Assembly (NCBI GenBank): GCA_910577785.1
Contig: CAJTNT010000003.1
Coordinates: forward strand, 428 to 64,427
DNA length: 64,000 nt
Reading direction: 5' to 3'
DNA from: an uncultured Lachnospiraceae bacterium
GTDB lineage: Bacteria > Bacillota > Clostridia > Lachnospirales > Lachnospiraceae
Under the pieces are notes generated by a model. The model worked only from the letters and a program-made list of their open reading frames with translations, ran no database searches and was not told the DNA's origin. This document shows positions 1-8,796 of the stretch, one piece after another. Position 1 is the first letter of the stretch. Each line of letters opens with the position of its first letter. A program made the translations under genes and the position numbers.

Positions 1-2
1 GT

Positions 3-128
3 TACCAGTGGCAGCTCGCCCGCCTGTCACCAAATGAGTATTACCAATACATACAGACAGGCGTATACCCACTGCCGGTGGATAACATCCCATCCATTCC
101 GGAATTCGAAGAACCAGAAGACAACTGA
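3..128 (+). CDS. C-terminal end of transposase (partial)
   Basis: An open frame enters from the left edge and stops at TGA 126-128, giving 41 residues. It includes the stretch ARLSPNEYYQYIQTG followed by an acidic tail. The pattern of basic residues, then L-S-P-x-E-Y-x-x-Y/H, is typical of the extreme C-terminus of IS3-family OrfB transposases, just after the DDE integrase core. The catalytic residues lie outside the window, so the family is inferred from this short motif and from the IS-like end that follows. It could belong to another DDE family. Confidence 0.45.
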   Translation, partial: YQWQLARLSPNEYYQYIQTGVYPLPVDNIPSIPEFEEPEDN

Positions 129-139
129 ATAACACACCT

Positions 140-168
140 ATGGACAGGAGATATGACTCCCTGTCCAT
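140..168 (+). terminator. Hairpin downstream of transposase
   Basis: ATGGACAGG (140-148) pairs perfectly with CCTGTCCAT (160-168) across an 11-nt loop. No strong T tract follows, only a run of A then TTTG. It lies between the transposase stop and the presumed IS end and may limit read-through out of the element. Confidence 0.35.
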
Positions 169-208
169 GGGGTCAAAAAATTTGTCCTTGACAAAGGGTA
201 CAGTTTAG

Positions 209-730
209 TTGGGCAAGGATCATAATATTTTAGAAATAGCGGATGATTTCAAGTTTATAATTAGTAAAGGGTTGGGAATTAGTTTTCATAATATTGCAAT
301 GGTGGGAAGCGGGAAATTGGGGTATAGCCTTTCTCCCGCTCCTGATAAATGCTTAAAAAGATTTAATAATGATGAAAAAATAAGAAATATTTCGGATATT
401 GATGTTGCAGTTATTTCAGACAAGCTATTTCATACATATTGGGATATATTAAGAAACTCCTATAGAACGGCCTATAGTGCTTACTACGATTATATACCTG
501 GTGAAATTTATAGGGGGTACATTAATGAAAAAAATTTGTTGGAAATAGGTGGCTGTAGAAAGAAATGGAAACAAAATGCAATGAAAGTAAAAAAGGAATT
601 ATTTAATGAGTTGTATATTAAGCATGAAGTTACATTCCGTTTGTATCGGAGTTGGGAGGATTTCGAACAATATAATATCCAATCAATTAGAAAAATAAAA
701 AGGAGGATTGCAGATGGCGCTACCATTTAA
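209..730 (+). pseudogene. Nucleotidyltransferase-like protein, 5'-truncated by the IS
   Basis: The frame encodes 173 residues from TTG 209, with an in-frame TAG just before it (206-208) and no ribosome site. It contains VGSGKLGYSLSP (about residues 32-43) and SDIDVAVIS (about 62-70). A G-S-x(n)-D-x-D arrangement is the hallmark of the nucleotidyltransferase (pol beta-like) superfold, in which the two aspartates bind metal. Relatives known to me that accompany DUF262 genes carry several tens of extra residues before the GSGK segment, so the N-terminus was probably removed by the insertion ending near 202. The 3' end overlaps the DUF262 gene by 17 nt, implying translational coupling and a joint role. 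Composition is clearly AT-rich compared with the rest of the window. Whether it is still expressed, for example from an IS promoter, is not evident. The substrate is unknown. Confidence 0.55.
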
Positions 731-1925
731 CAGGAACACAAAAACAATTTCAGTTATTTATGAAGATTTTACAAGGGGAAGGTTAGTAGTGGATTCTTCT
801 TATCAGAGAAGAAGTGTCTGGAATATTCAAGATAAAGTAAGGCTGATAGAAACAATTTTATTAGATTTGATTATTCCAGAAGTGTTTTTTTGGCCAGCGG
901 CAATTGATGCTGAATCAGGTAAGACGTATGAGCATATTGTGGATGGGCAGCAGCGTTTGAATGCCATTATTGAATTTATCAGCGGACGAGATGATAAAGA
1001 TGATGTATTTATTTTAGCAAATAAATATTTATTAAATGACGATATTAAGGAAAGATGTGGAAATAAATCTTTTGCAGAATTAGGGGAAGAAGATAAAAAA
1101 AGAATATGGAGATATCAGATATCGGTTGTTGAAATAGACGCATCTTTTAAAAAAGCAGATATTACACAAATGTTTTACCGTCTAAATCTGACAAATTACA
1201 GCTTAAACGCACAAGAGAAAAGAAATAGCCAAGAGAGTGCTTTTGGTGATGCGGCAGAGGCTCTTTCAACGTTAGATTTTTGGAAGGAATGTAAGGTATT
1301 TAGTTCTGTAGATGCAAAAAGAATGAGAGATATCGAATACTGCTGTTCCATATATATTTTGGCGAATGAAGGGGTTGTGGATCAGACAAACAGTAAAATA
1401 ATCAATACTTATTATGATGATTATGAAGTAGAGTTTGATAGCGATAAAACATTGTTTAAGAAAATTGATAAGGCCATAGATACAATCAGCAGATTGCGGG
1501 ATAAAACGACACAGACATTTATATCCAAAAAGGCGCAGATGTATACTCTTTTTAGTCTTATGTTTAAATTATATGATAATCAGATTGCTTATACCGATGA
1601 ATTGTTTGAAAGGTTTAAGTTGTTTGTCTCAGCATATAATTGCTTCAGGAATGAGTTTAACATTGAGTTTCGGGATGGTGCGCTGCAAAAATTGAATGAG
1701 GATATAAATAAATATAAATTGGCTTCCTCTGAAGGAATTAATAAAATTGGCAATCGAGTGATTCGTCTGGAAATAATATATAAAATCTGTGTGGAAGGGG
1801 ATGTATCAATAAAAAGAAATTTAAAGGAATTAGAAAAAATATACAAGGCACAGGATGAAGGAGATAAAATTAAATTTATAGCATTTGATGAGGAAGATTT
1901 TACAGATATGAGTGAATTGGAATAA
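714..1925 (+). CDS. DUF262 (GmrS/ParB-like NTPase) domain protein
   Basis: The 403-residue product contains the DUF262 signature VDGQQRLNAI (about residues 81-90), preceded by Y-Q-R-R-x-V-W (about 25-31). In this fold (DndB/ParB-like, as in the GmrS half of the GmrSD type IV restriction enzyme) the DGQQR motif binds or hydrolyses nucleotide. No HNH (DUF1524/GmrD) domain is visible in the rest of the protein, which is Lys/Asp-rich and mostly helical. ATG 714 is chosen because AGGAGG at 701-706 is spaced 7 nt before it; an upstream TTG at 708 lies too close to that site. The gene overlaps the nucleotidyltransferase-like gene and is strongly AT-rich, suggesting transfer. A role in anti-phage defence is inference from family and context. 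The domain call is firm, the function is not. Confidence 0.8.
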   Translation: MALPFNRNTKTISVIYEDFTRGRLVVDSSYQRRSVWNIQDKVRLIETILLDLIIPEVFFWPAAIDAESGKTYEHIVDGQQRLNAIIEFISGRDDKDDVFILANKYLLNDDIKERCGNKSFAELGEEDKKRIWRYQISVVEIDASFKKADITQMFYRLNLTNYSLNAQEKRNSQESAFGDAAEALSTLDFWKECKVFSSVDAKRMRDIEYCCSIYILANEGVVDQTNSKIINTYYDDYEVEFDSDKTLFKKIDKAIDTISRLRDKTTQTFISKKAQMYTLFSLMFKLYDNQIAYTDELFERFKLFVSAYNCFRNEFNIEFRDGALQKLNEDINKYKLASSEGINKIGNRVIRLEIIYKICVEGDVSIKRNLKELEKIYKAQDEGDKIKFIAFDEEDFTDMSELE

Positions 1926-2100
1926 AAATTGTTTTAGTGTTCTATGGAATGCCGTTGTTTCATCGGTGTGCCAGTATACAGCTGCATGAAGGATTATACC
2001 GCTTTGCGGCTGTAGCTGGTGCGATGCTTATGGCAAATTCCATCCGTTGTGAGTAAATTTGCTTAAAGGAAGAATATTGTATTAGAAATGGAGAAAAGCC

Positions 2101-3489
2101 ATGTTACATACCAAACAGCCTTCTATCAGGCATGCGTCTTCCGCGACCAAGGACATGACTGTGGGAAGCCCTTATGCCCTTATGGTCGGCTTCGCCCTGC
2201 CTACTTTCTTAAGCCAGGTATTCCAGCAGCTTTATAATACGGCGGACGCCTTTATCGTAGGACGTTATCTGGGCACCAATGCCCTGGCCGCCGTCACCTC
2301 GTCCGGCACGCTGATTTTCCTGCTGGTAAGCCTTTTTATGGGGATTGCCATGGGCGGCGGCATTGTCATTTCCCGATATTTTGGCGCCGGGGACGCCCCG
2401 CGGGTCTCGGCGGCAATCCACACAATGATGGCCTTCGGCCTTGCCAGCGGGGTGATTCTGATGGTGGTCGGCGTTGCCTTTACCCCCACGTTGCTGCAGT
2501 GGATGCAGACAGACCCGGAGGTAATGCCAGAAGCCGTAGAGTATTTCCGCTATTATTTCCTGGGCGCGCTTGCCATGGTGATGTATAACGTCTGCCGCAG
2601 CATTATGAATGCGCTCGGTGACAGCAGGCGTCCTCTGTATTACCTTATTTTTTCGTCGGTTGTCAATATCGTGCTGGATATCCTGTTTATTGGGATCTTC
2701 CAGTGGGGCGTTTGGTCTGCCGCGGCGGCCACGGTAATCTCCCAGGCAGCCAGCGTCGTCCTCTGCATGGCGCACCTGCTGCGCAAAGGCAATATCTATA
2801 CCATAGAGCTGCGCAAAATCCGTTTTCAGAGGGACTTATTAATAGAAATCCTGCGTTATGGCCTGCCCTCTGGCGTACAGAATTCCGTGATTGCCTTTGC
2901 CAATGTTATTGTGCAGTCCCAGATCAATTCCTTCGGCAAGCTGGCGATGGCTTCCTATGGCGTCCATGCCAAGATTGAAGGCTTCGCCTTCCTGCCGATT
3001 ACCAGTTTCAACATGGCCAGTACCACCTTTGTCAGCCAGAACCTGGGAGCCAAGGAATATGGGCGGGCCAAGAAAGGCGCGCGCTTTGCCATCCTCTCCG
3101 CAGTACTCCTGGCAGAGGCAATCGGGGCGTGCTATTATGTGTTTGCCCCGCAGTGCATCGGCTTTTTTGACAGCAATCCGGGCGTAATTGCCCTTGGCGT
3201 GCGGCAGGCAAGGACGGTGGCGCTGTTTTATTTCCTGCTGGCTTATTCCCATTCTATCGCCGCCATCTGCCGTGGCGCGGGCAAAGCATTTGCGCCGATG
3301 TTCATTATGCTCTCCATCTGGTGCGTGCTGCGGATCAGTTACATTGCAGCCGTGATGTGCCTGAGCGGCGAGATTGGCTATATTTACTGGGCCTACCCGC
3401 TGACCTGGGGCATCAGCTCCGTGCTGTACTTCATCTATTACCTGCGTTCTGACTGGGTGCATGGGTTTGAGAAGGCGGCGAAGGCATAG
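2101..3489 (+). CDS. MATE family efflux transporter
   Basis: The 462-residue protein has about 12 hydrophobic segments and the two-fold MatE layout. Each half begins with a helix carrying a P-T/S-G-x-x-x-S-type turn (ALPTFLSQVFQQLYNTADAF near residue 31; YGLPSGVQNSVIAF near 258). The stretch LYNTADAFIVGRYLG is typical of the NorM/DinF superfamily, which exports cationic drugs or metabolites in exchange for Na+ or H+. Length is normal for the family (about 450). ATG 2101 follows GGAGAA. It stands alone between the AT-rich island and a new promoter at 3555, and it is GC-rich, so it belongs to the host backbone. The substrate cannot be told from sequence. Confidence 0.92.
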   Translation: MLHTKQPSIRHASSATKDMTVGSPYALMVGFALPTFLSQVFQQLYNTADAFIVGRYLGTNALAAVTSSGTLIFLLVSLFMGIAMGGGIVISRYFGAGDAPRVSAAIHTMMAFGLASGVILMVVGVAFTPTLLQWMQTDPEVMPEAVEYFRYYFLGALAMVMYNVCRSIMNALGDSRRPLYYLIFSSVVNIVLDILFIGIFQWGVWSAAAATVISQAASVVLCMAHLLRKGNIYTIELRKIRFQRDLLIEILRYGLPSGVQNSVIAFANVIVQSQINSFGKLAMASYGVHAKIEGFAFLPITSFNMASTTFVSQNLGAKEYGRAKKGARFAILSAVLLAEAIGACYYVFAPQCIGFFDSNPGVIALGVRQARTVALFYFLLAYSHSIAAICRGAGKAFAPMFIMLSIWCVLRISYIAAVMCLSGEIGYIYWAYPLTWGISSVLYFIYYLRSDWVHGFEKAAKA

Positions 3490-3512
3490 ATACTGTGAAC
3501 GGAGTGAACAGC

Positions 3513-3540
3513 AACAAGGTATAAGGAAATATGCCTTGTT
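3513..3540 (+). terminator. Hairpin after MATE gene
   Basis: AACAAGGTAT (3513-3522) pairs with ATGCCTTGTT (3531-3540), with one G-U pair and an 8-nt loop. The following bases are A-rich, not a T tract, so termination would be weak. It sits between the MATE stop and the next promoter. Confidence 0.45.
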
Positions 3541-3554
3541 AATTACAAAAATAG

Positions 3555-3583
3555 TTGTAATATGATTTACTTTTTGATATAAT
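3555..3583 (+). promoter_or_regulatory. SigA-type promoter for the flavoprotein-cmk operon
   Basis: TTGTAA (3555-3560), a 17-bp spacer and a perfect TATAAT (3578-3583). Transcription would begin near 3590, leaving about 150 nt of leader before the oxidoreductase start. This rules out the longer open frame beginning at 3585. Confidence 0.7.
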
Positions 3584-3743
3584 AGTGCAATATTCGGAAC
3601 GATTCAGCATTTCTGCCTACCTTATACATGCTACAAGAGCTGGCAAGGAGCTGCAGGGGATGCAGAATATTTTTCGAAAAGATTCTTTGCACATCAGCAA
3701 GTGGCGGGGAAAAGACATGACAACACAAGGTGAGGAAGAGCAT

Positions 3744-4988
3744 ATGGTCAGAGTGGTGATAATCGGCGGCGGCGCAGCTGGGATGATGGCGGCCTGCCAG
3801 GCTGCCGCCAAAGGGCACAGGGTAATCCTGCTGGAAAAAAATGAAAAATTGGGCAAGAAGCTCTATATCACTGGAAAGGGCAGGTGCAACCTGACCAATG
3901 CCTGCGACACGGAAGCCTTGTTTAAGCATGTCATGCGGAACAGGAAGTTCTTGTATGCCGCGTTCTATGGATATAGCAACTACCAGGCCATAGATTTTTT
4001 TGAAAGCCATGGGCTGGCCACGAAGATTGAGCGGGGAGACCGCGTATTCCCACAGTCGGATCATTCATCCGACGTGATACGCACCCTGCAGCGCACATTG
4101 CAGGAACTGGGGGTGGAGGTAAGGCTCCATACCCCAGTGCAGGAAGTCCTGGAAGCCCCGGGACAGCCGGGCGGTGCAAGGCGCGTTCGGGGCGTGGTGC
4201 TTAAGGATGGGAGGGTGATAGAGGCAGATGCTGTGATGATTGCGACCGGGGGATGCTCTTATGCATCCACGGGCTCGACTGGCGACGGTTACCGTTTTGC
4301 GGAGCGCCTGGGCCATACGGTGACGGAGCGCTGCCCGTCCCTGGTGCCGTTTGAGGCGGCGGAGGGCTGGGTAAAGGAACTGCAGGGCTTGTCTCTTCGG
4401 AATGTCACAGTCTGTATACGAAAAGAGAAGAAGGCGCTGTTCGAGGAATTTGGGGAAATGCTGTTCACCCATTATGGCGTGAGCGGCCCCTTATTCCTGA
4501 GCGCCAGCAGCGTGGTGAATGATTATATGCACCAGATGCCGCTGTCTGCGGAAATTGACTTAAAACCTGCATTGTCAAAGGAACAGCTGGACAAGCGGGT
4601 ATTGCGGGACTTTGAAGAAAACAAGAACCGCCAGTTCAAAAATGCGCTGCAGAAGCTGTTTCCCGCAAAGCTGATTCCAGTGATGGTAGCTTTAAGCGGG
4701 ATCCATGCGGACAAAAAGGTAAATGAGATTACCAAAGAGGAGAGGGGGAGGTTTGTAAGCCTGATCAAGGCCTTCCCTATTACGCTGTCACGGTTCCGCG
4801 GATTTGACGAGGCGATTATCACCCGCGGCGGCGTGCAGGTGAAGGAGGTGAACCCTTCTACGATGGAGTCCAAGCTGGTAGGGGGCCTGTATTTTGCAGG
4901 GGAAGTCCTTGACCTGGATGCCTTGACCGGCGGGTTCAACCTGCAGATTGCCTGGTCTACCGGGTATTTGGCCGGCGACAGCGTATAA
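3744..4988 (+). CDS. HI0933-like NAD(P)/FAD-dependent oxidoreductase
   Basis: The 414-residue flavoprotein begins with a dinucleotide-binding beta-alpha-beta motif, VVIIGGGAAGMMAACQAA (residues 4-21), followed by KLGKKLYITGKGRCNLTN, the second conserved motif of the HI0933/YhiN/BaiN family. A C-terminal G-G-V-x(n)-GLYFAGEVLD segment closes the FAD site. Members are about 400 residues long and some reduce bile-acid or other ring double bonds, but the substrate here is not determinable. ATG 3744 is preferred because AGGTGAGG (3728-3735) precedes it; ATG 3717, nine codons upstream, is possible. It is the first gene of a likely operon with the cmk-ispH-S1 fusion 26 nt downstream. Confidence 0.88.
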   Translation: MVRVVIIGGGAAGMMAACQAAAKGHRVILLEKNEKLGKKLYITGKGRCNLTNACDTEALFKHVMRNRKFLYAAFYGYSNYQAIDFFESHGLATKIERGDRVFPQSDHSSDVIRTLQRTLQELGVEVRLHTPVQEVLEAPGQPGGARRVRGVVLKDGRVIEADAVMIATGGCSYASTGSTGDGYRFAERLGHTVTERCPSLVPFEAAEGWVKELQGLSLRNVTVCIRKEKKALFEEFGEMLFTHYGVSGPLFLSASSVVNDYMHQMPLSAEIDLKPALSKEQLDKRVLRDFEENKNRQFKNALQKLFPAKLIPVMVALSGIHADKKVNEITKEERGRFVSLIKAFPITLSRFRGFDEAIITRGGVQVKEVNPSTMESKLVGGLYFAGEVLDLDALTGGFNLQIAWSTGYLAGDSV

Positions 4989-5014
4989 GGCTATCATTCA
5001 GATGGAGGAGATTT

Positions 5015-7705
5015 ATGGCGTTTAATATAGCAATTGACGGGCCGGCGGGCGCAGGGAAGAGTACGATTGCCCGTATGGCGGCAGCGAGGCTGTCTTATCT
5101 CTATGTAGATACAGGAGCCATGTACCGGGCGATGGCGCTGTTTTTCCTGCGGGAAGGGATTGCTGCTGAGGATGAGGCGGCTATCAGCGCGGCCTGTGAC
5201 AGGATTACCGTCACCCTGTCCAACGAAGGCGGGGAGCAGCAGGTATTTCTTAATGGAGAGAATGTAAATGGCTATATCCGCACAGAGGAAGTAGGCAGAA
5301 TGACCTCTGCCACCAGCGTTTACCGCAAGGTAAGGGAAAAGCTGACGCAGCTCCAGAGGGAACTGGCCCGCACCACGGATCTGATTATGGATGGACGGGA
5401 TATCGGCACCTGCGTGCTGCCAGAGGCACAGGTCAAGGTCTACCTGACAGCCAGCGTGGAGACAAGGGCAAAGCGAAGGTTCCTCGAGCTTCAGGAACGG
5501 GGCACAGCCTGCGATCTGCAGGAAATTGAGGAAGGCATCCGCCAGCGGGACGCACAGGACATGGGCAGGGAGATTTCGCCCCTGCGGCAGGCGCAAGACG
5601 CCGTGTTGGTGGACAGTTCCCATATGTCCATTGAGGAAGTTGTGGATGCTATCTTGGGGCTGGTAGAGGAAAAGAGGAAGCAGCCGCCAAAGAAGAAAAT
5701 GATCCTCGCTAGGACAGCCGGGTTCTGTTTTGGCGTCCGGCGGGCAGTGGAGACAGCCTGTCAGCAGGCAGCGCGGCAGAAAGGTAAGATTTACACCTAT
5801 GGGCCGATTATCCACAATGAAAAAGTAGTGGATGACTTAAAGGCCAAGGGCGTGGATATGGTAAATACCCTGGAAGAACTGAAGGGCTGTAAGGATGGGA
5901 CGGTGATTATCCGTTCCCATGGCGTGGGCAAGGCAATTTATGATCTGCTGGAAGAAGAGCAGATTCCCTATGTGGACGCCACCTGTCCCTTTGTGCTCAA
6001 AATCCACCGTCTGGTGGAGCGGTACAGCAGGCAGGGCTTCCATGTGGTAATTATTGGCAACAGCGACCACCCAGAAGTGGAGGGGATCCAGGGCTGGTGC
6101 GCCGGTGTGCAGGCGGCTACGGTGATTTCCAAACGGGAGGAAGCCGAGGATTTTGCCCTTGATGAGGGCAAAAAAGTATGTATTGTATCCCAAACGACAT
6201 TTCACAACAAGAAATTTAAAGAATTAGTTGAAATTATCCGAAAAAAGAGGTATGATATAATTGTTTTAAATACGATTTGCAGCGCGACCCACGAGCGGCA
6301 GGAAGAGGCGAGGAGAATTGCCCGCAAGGTGGACGCGATGTTGGTGATTGGCGGGAAGAACAGTTCCAACACGCAAAAGCTATTTGAAATATGTAACAAA
6401 GAGTGTAAAAATACTTGCTATCTACAGACACAAGATGATTTGGATATGTCTAAATTGGAGTCCATTAATAGCGTAGGTATTACCGCAGGGGCTTCTACCC
6501 CTAATGAAATTATTGAGGAGGTTCAAAAAAAGATGTCGGAAATGAGTTTTGAACAAATGTTAGATGAGTCATTTAAAACAATAAGGAATGGAGAGGTAGT
6601 CGAAGGTACCGTTATTGATGTGAAACCAGACGAGATCATCTTGAATATTGGCTACAAATCAGATGGAATAATTACCCGTACCGAGTACACCAACGAGCCA
6701 AATGTCGACCTGACTACTGTAGTATCCATGGGCGATACCATGGAGGCCAAAGTCCTCAAAGTAAATGACGGAGAGGGACAGGTGATCCTGACTTACAAGC
6801 GCCTCGCAGCTGAGAAGGGAAGCAAGAAGTTAGAAGAAGCATTCAATGCCCAGGAAGTGATGAAGGCCAAGGTAACCCAGGTATTGGACGGCGGCCTTGG
6901 TGTTGTTGTTGATGAGACGAGGATTTTCATCCCTGCCAGCCTGGTATCCGATACATACGAGAAGGATCTGGGCAAGTACAAGGATCAGGAAATTGAGTTT
7001 GTGATTACAGAGTTCAATCCCCGCAGGAGGCGGATTATCGGCGACCGCAAGCAGCTTCTGGTGGCACGCAAGGAAGAACTGCAGAGAGCCCTCTTTGAGC
7101 GGATTAATGTGGGCGACGTGTTAGAAGGCACGGTCAAGAACGTGACGGATTTCGGCGCATTTATTGATTTGGGCGGCGCAGACGGCCTGCTCCATATTTC
7201 TGAGATGTCTTGGGGCAGGGTAGAGAACCCCAAGAAAGTATTTAAGGTTGGCCAGGTTGTAAAGGTATTTATTAAAGATATCAAAGAGAAGAAGATTGCC
7301 CTGAGCATGAAGTTTGAGGATGAGAATCCATGGAATGACGCATCCACGAAATATGCGGCAGGAAATATCGTAAACGGCGTCGTGGCAAGGATGACCGACT
7401 TTGGCGCGTTCGTTGAGCTGGCTCCAGGCGTGGACGCATTGCTCCATGTTTCCCAGATTTCCAGGGAACATGTGGACAAGCCGGCAGACGTATTGAAGAT
7501 TGGGCAGGAAATAGAAGCAAAAATTGTTGATTTCAATGAAGAAGAGAAGAAAATCAGCCTGAGCATCAAGGCATTGCTGTCTGCAAGGGAAGCAGCAGCC
7601 CGTGCGGCGGCTGAAGCAGAAGAGGCAGAAGCTGTAGCGCCTGCAGAAGAAGCAGAAGCCTCCGATGAGGCTGTAACTTCTGAGGCATCCGCAGAAGAAG
7701 CCTAA
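5015..7705 (+). CDS. Three-part fusion: cytidylate kinase / IspH / S1-domain protein
   Basis: One uninterrupted 896-codon frame joins three proteins. Residues 1-222 are cytidylate kinase: P-loop GPAGAGKST, the DTGAMYRAMA segment and the DGRDIGT segment of CMP kinases. Residues 229-506 are IspH (4-hydroxy-3-methylbut-2-enyl diphosphate reductase, last step of the MEP isoprenoid pathway), with all three cluster cysteines in TAGFCFGV, DATCPFV and LNTICSATHERQ. Residues 507-896 hold four S1 RNA-binding repeats, the last two of the canonical VTDFGAFIDLGG / MTDFGAFVELAPG form, then an Ala/Glu-rich acidic tail. IspH-S1 fusions are well known in Clostridia; cytidylate kinase is usually a separate gene just upstream. 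Met229 (ATG 5699) could serve as an internal start, but only a weak AAGAA lies before it. Either a true trifunctional protein or a base error joining two genes would explain this. Confidence 0.88.
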   Translation: MAFNIAIDGPAGAGKSTIARMAAARLSYLYVDTGAMYRAMALFFLREGIAAEDEAAISAACDRITVTLSNEGGEQQVFLNGENVNGYIRTEEVGRMTSATSVYRKVREKLTQLQRELARTTDLIMDGRDIGTCVLPEAQVKVYLTASVETRAKRRFLELQERGTACDLQEIEEGIRQRDAQDMGREISPLRQAQDAVLVDSSHMSIEEVVDAILGLVEEKRKQPPKKKMILARTAGFCFGVRRAVETACQQAARQKGKIYTYGPIIHNEKVVDDLKAKGVDMVNTLEELKGCKDGTVIIRSHGVGKAIYDLLEEEQIPYVDATCPFVLKIHRLVERYSRQGFHVVIIGNSDHPEVEGIQGWCAGVQAATVISKREEAEDFALDEGKKVCIVSQTTFHNKKFKELVEIIRKKRYDIIVLNTICSATHERQEEARRIARKVDAMLVIGGKNSSNTQKLFEICNKECKNTCYLQTQDDLDMSKLESINSVGITAGASTPNEIIEEVQKKMSEMSFEQMLDESFKTIRNGEVVEGTVIDVKPDEIILNIGYKSDGIITRTEYTNEPNVDLTTVVSMGDTMEAKVLKVNDGEGQVILTYKRLAAEKGSKKLEEAFNAQEVMKAKVTQVLDGGLGVVVDETRIFIPASLVSDTYEKDLGKYKDQEIEFVITEFNPRRRRIIGDRKQLLVARKEELQRALFERINVGDVLEGTVKNVTDFGAFIDLGGADGLLHISEMSWGRVENPKKVFKVGQVVKVFIKDIKEKKIALSMKFEDENPWNDASTKYAAGNIVNGVVARMTDFGAFVELAPGVDALLHVSQISREHVDKPADVLKIGQEIEAKIVDFNEEEKKISLSIKALLSAREAAARAAAEAEEAEAVAPAEEAEASDEAVTSEASAEEA

Positions 7706-7853
7706 TCTGAAAACGGCTAAGCCAGAGCTTCCAAATGGAAGAGGCTGAAAATTTATCCTGTGCGAAAGGGTACGGCAATTCGTGTGGGTGATATTATATT
7801 CCGGGCTGGCTCCTGTGCAAAGGGGCCAGCCTTGGGGAAAGATAGGGGTAGGT

Positions 7854-8630
7854 ATGCTGAATGGGTATGAAGAGTTCAAGAAGGATGTTTTGAAGCTGAC
7901 GGGCATAGACTTAAGCGCCTATCGGGAAGAGCAGATGAAGCGGCGGATTGACACCCTGATTGCCCGCAATGGGATTAATAGTTATACTGCGTATGTGGCC
8001 TTGCTCAAGAGGGACAAGGAGAAATTTGAGCAGTTTGTAAATTTTCTGACCATCAACGTATCTGAGTTCTACCGAAACCCAGCGCAGTGGGACGTTCTGG
8101 AGAAGGAGGTCTTTCCGGCGTTAATCCATAGGTTTGGGAGATCCCTGCGGATTTGGAGCGCAGCGTGTTCTACGGGGGACGAGCCCTATTCCTTGGTTAT
8201 GGCTCTGTCGAAGTATCTGCCATTGGTTAATATCCGGGTCATTGCCACAGATATTGACCACCAAGTATTAAATAAGGCCCGGATGGGCCTGTACAGCGAG
8301 AAGAGCATTGTTTCCGTGCCGCAGGAATTTAAGAATAGGTACTTCCGGAAGGCAGGGAACGGATTTCAGATTTCGGAGGAGATCAAACGCCAGGTGGAAT
8401 TTCGGGAACATAACCTGCTGCGTGATATGTATCCAACGGGATGCCATTTGATTGTCTGCAGGAATGTGATGATTTATTTTACGGAAGAAACGAGGGACGC
8501 GATTAATCAGAAGTTCAGCGCCTCTTTGGTACGGGGCGGGATTCTGTTTATTGGAAGCGCCGAACAGATTATTAATTATAAGCAGCTTGGCTTCCAGAGG
8601 AAGAAGTCTTTTTTCTTTCAGAGGGAGTGA
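7854..8630 (+). CDS. cheR: CheR-type chemotaxis protein methyltransferase
   Basis: The 258-residue protein uses S-adenosylmethionine to methylate glutamates of chemoreceptors. An N-terminal helical domain (about 1-75, with VNFLTINVSEFYRNP) is followed by the SAM-binding domain with WSAACSTGDEPYSLVMAL (the CheR G-E/D-E-P-Y-S motif), VIATDIDHQVLNKAR and the LIVCRNVMIYF motif. ATG 7854 follows AGGGGTAGG (7844-7852); the longer open frame from 7782 lacks a ribosome site and would run through a hairpin. No cheB or other che genes are adjacent, but a chemoreceptor is encoded at 60491. Confidence 0.92.
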   Translation: MLNGYEEFKKDVLKLTGIDLSAYREEQMKRRIDTLIARNGINSYTAYVALLKRDKEKFEQFVNFLTINVSEFYRNPAQWDVLEKEVFPALIHRFGRSLRIWSAACSTGDEPYSLVMALSKYLPLVNIRVIATDIDHQVLNKARMGLYSEKSIVSVPQEFKNRYFRKAGNGFQISEEIKRQVEFREHNLLRDMYPTGCHLIVCRNVMIYFTEETRDAINQKFSASLVRGGILFIGSAEQIINYKQLGFQRKKSFFFQRE

Positions 8631-8705
8631 GGAATGCGCCTTTCTCCAGAGATATAAGAAGGGAAGGATGTTAGGAATAGGGAGGGCTGTGGGAGCCTTA
8701 GGAGG

Positions 8706-8753
8706 AATAGATGTGTGGATGGGATAAAGCCTATAAAAGCACGTCTATTTTTT
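8706..8753 (+). terminator. Rho-independent terminator after cheR
   Basis: AATAGATGTG (8706-8715) pairs with CACGTCTATT (8740-8749, one G-U pair), and the right arm runs into a six-T tract. It separates cheR from the convergent exonuclease gene. Confidence 0.65.
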
Positions 8754-8796
8754 GTGGCCTTTTCTAAGGGGATGGCCGTACGAACCGCTAAAGCAT

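Larger units (their letters stand above)
1..202 (+). mobile_element. Right end of an IS3-like insertion sequence (left part outside window)
   Basis: The window opens inside what looks like the 3' part of an insertion sequence: the tail of a transposase-like frame (3-128), a hairpin (140-168), and a putative terminal inverted repeat reading TGTCCTTGACAAAGGGTACA at 183-202, whose reverse complement begins TG as IS ends usually do. AT-rich, unrelated coding sequence starts directly after it. The left end and most of the transposase lie outside the window, so neither the paired terminal repeat nor a target duplication can be checked. The exact boundary could be a few bases away from 202. Confidence 0.5.

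Noticed and set aside
1928..2056. Open frame of about 42 codons after the DUF262 gene, ending Y-R-F-A-A-V-A-G-A-M
   Set aside because: Could be the relic of a gene cut by the acquired AT-rich segment, but it is too short and matches nothing I know.
7782..7853. 24-codon upstream extension of CheR
   Set aside because: It crosses a GGCTGGC/GCCAGCC hairpin and lacks a ribosome site; AGGGGTAGG lies properly before ATG 7854.
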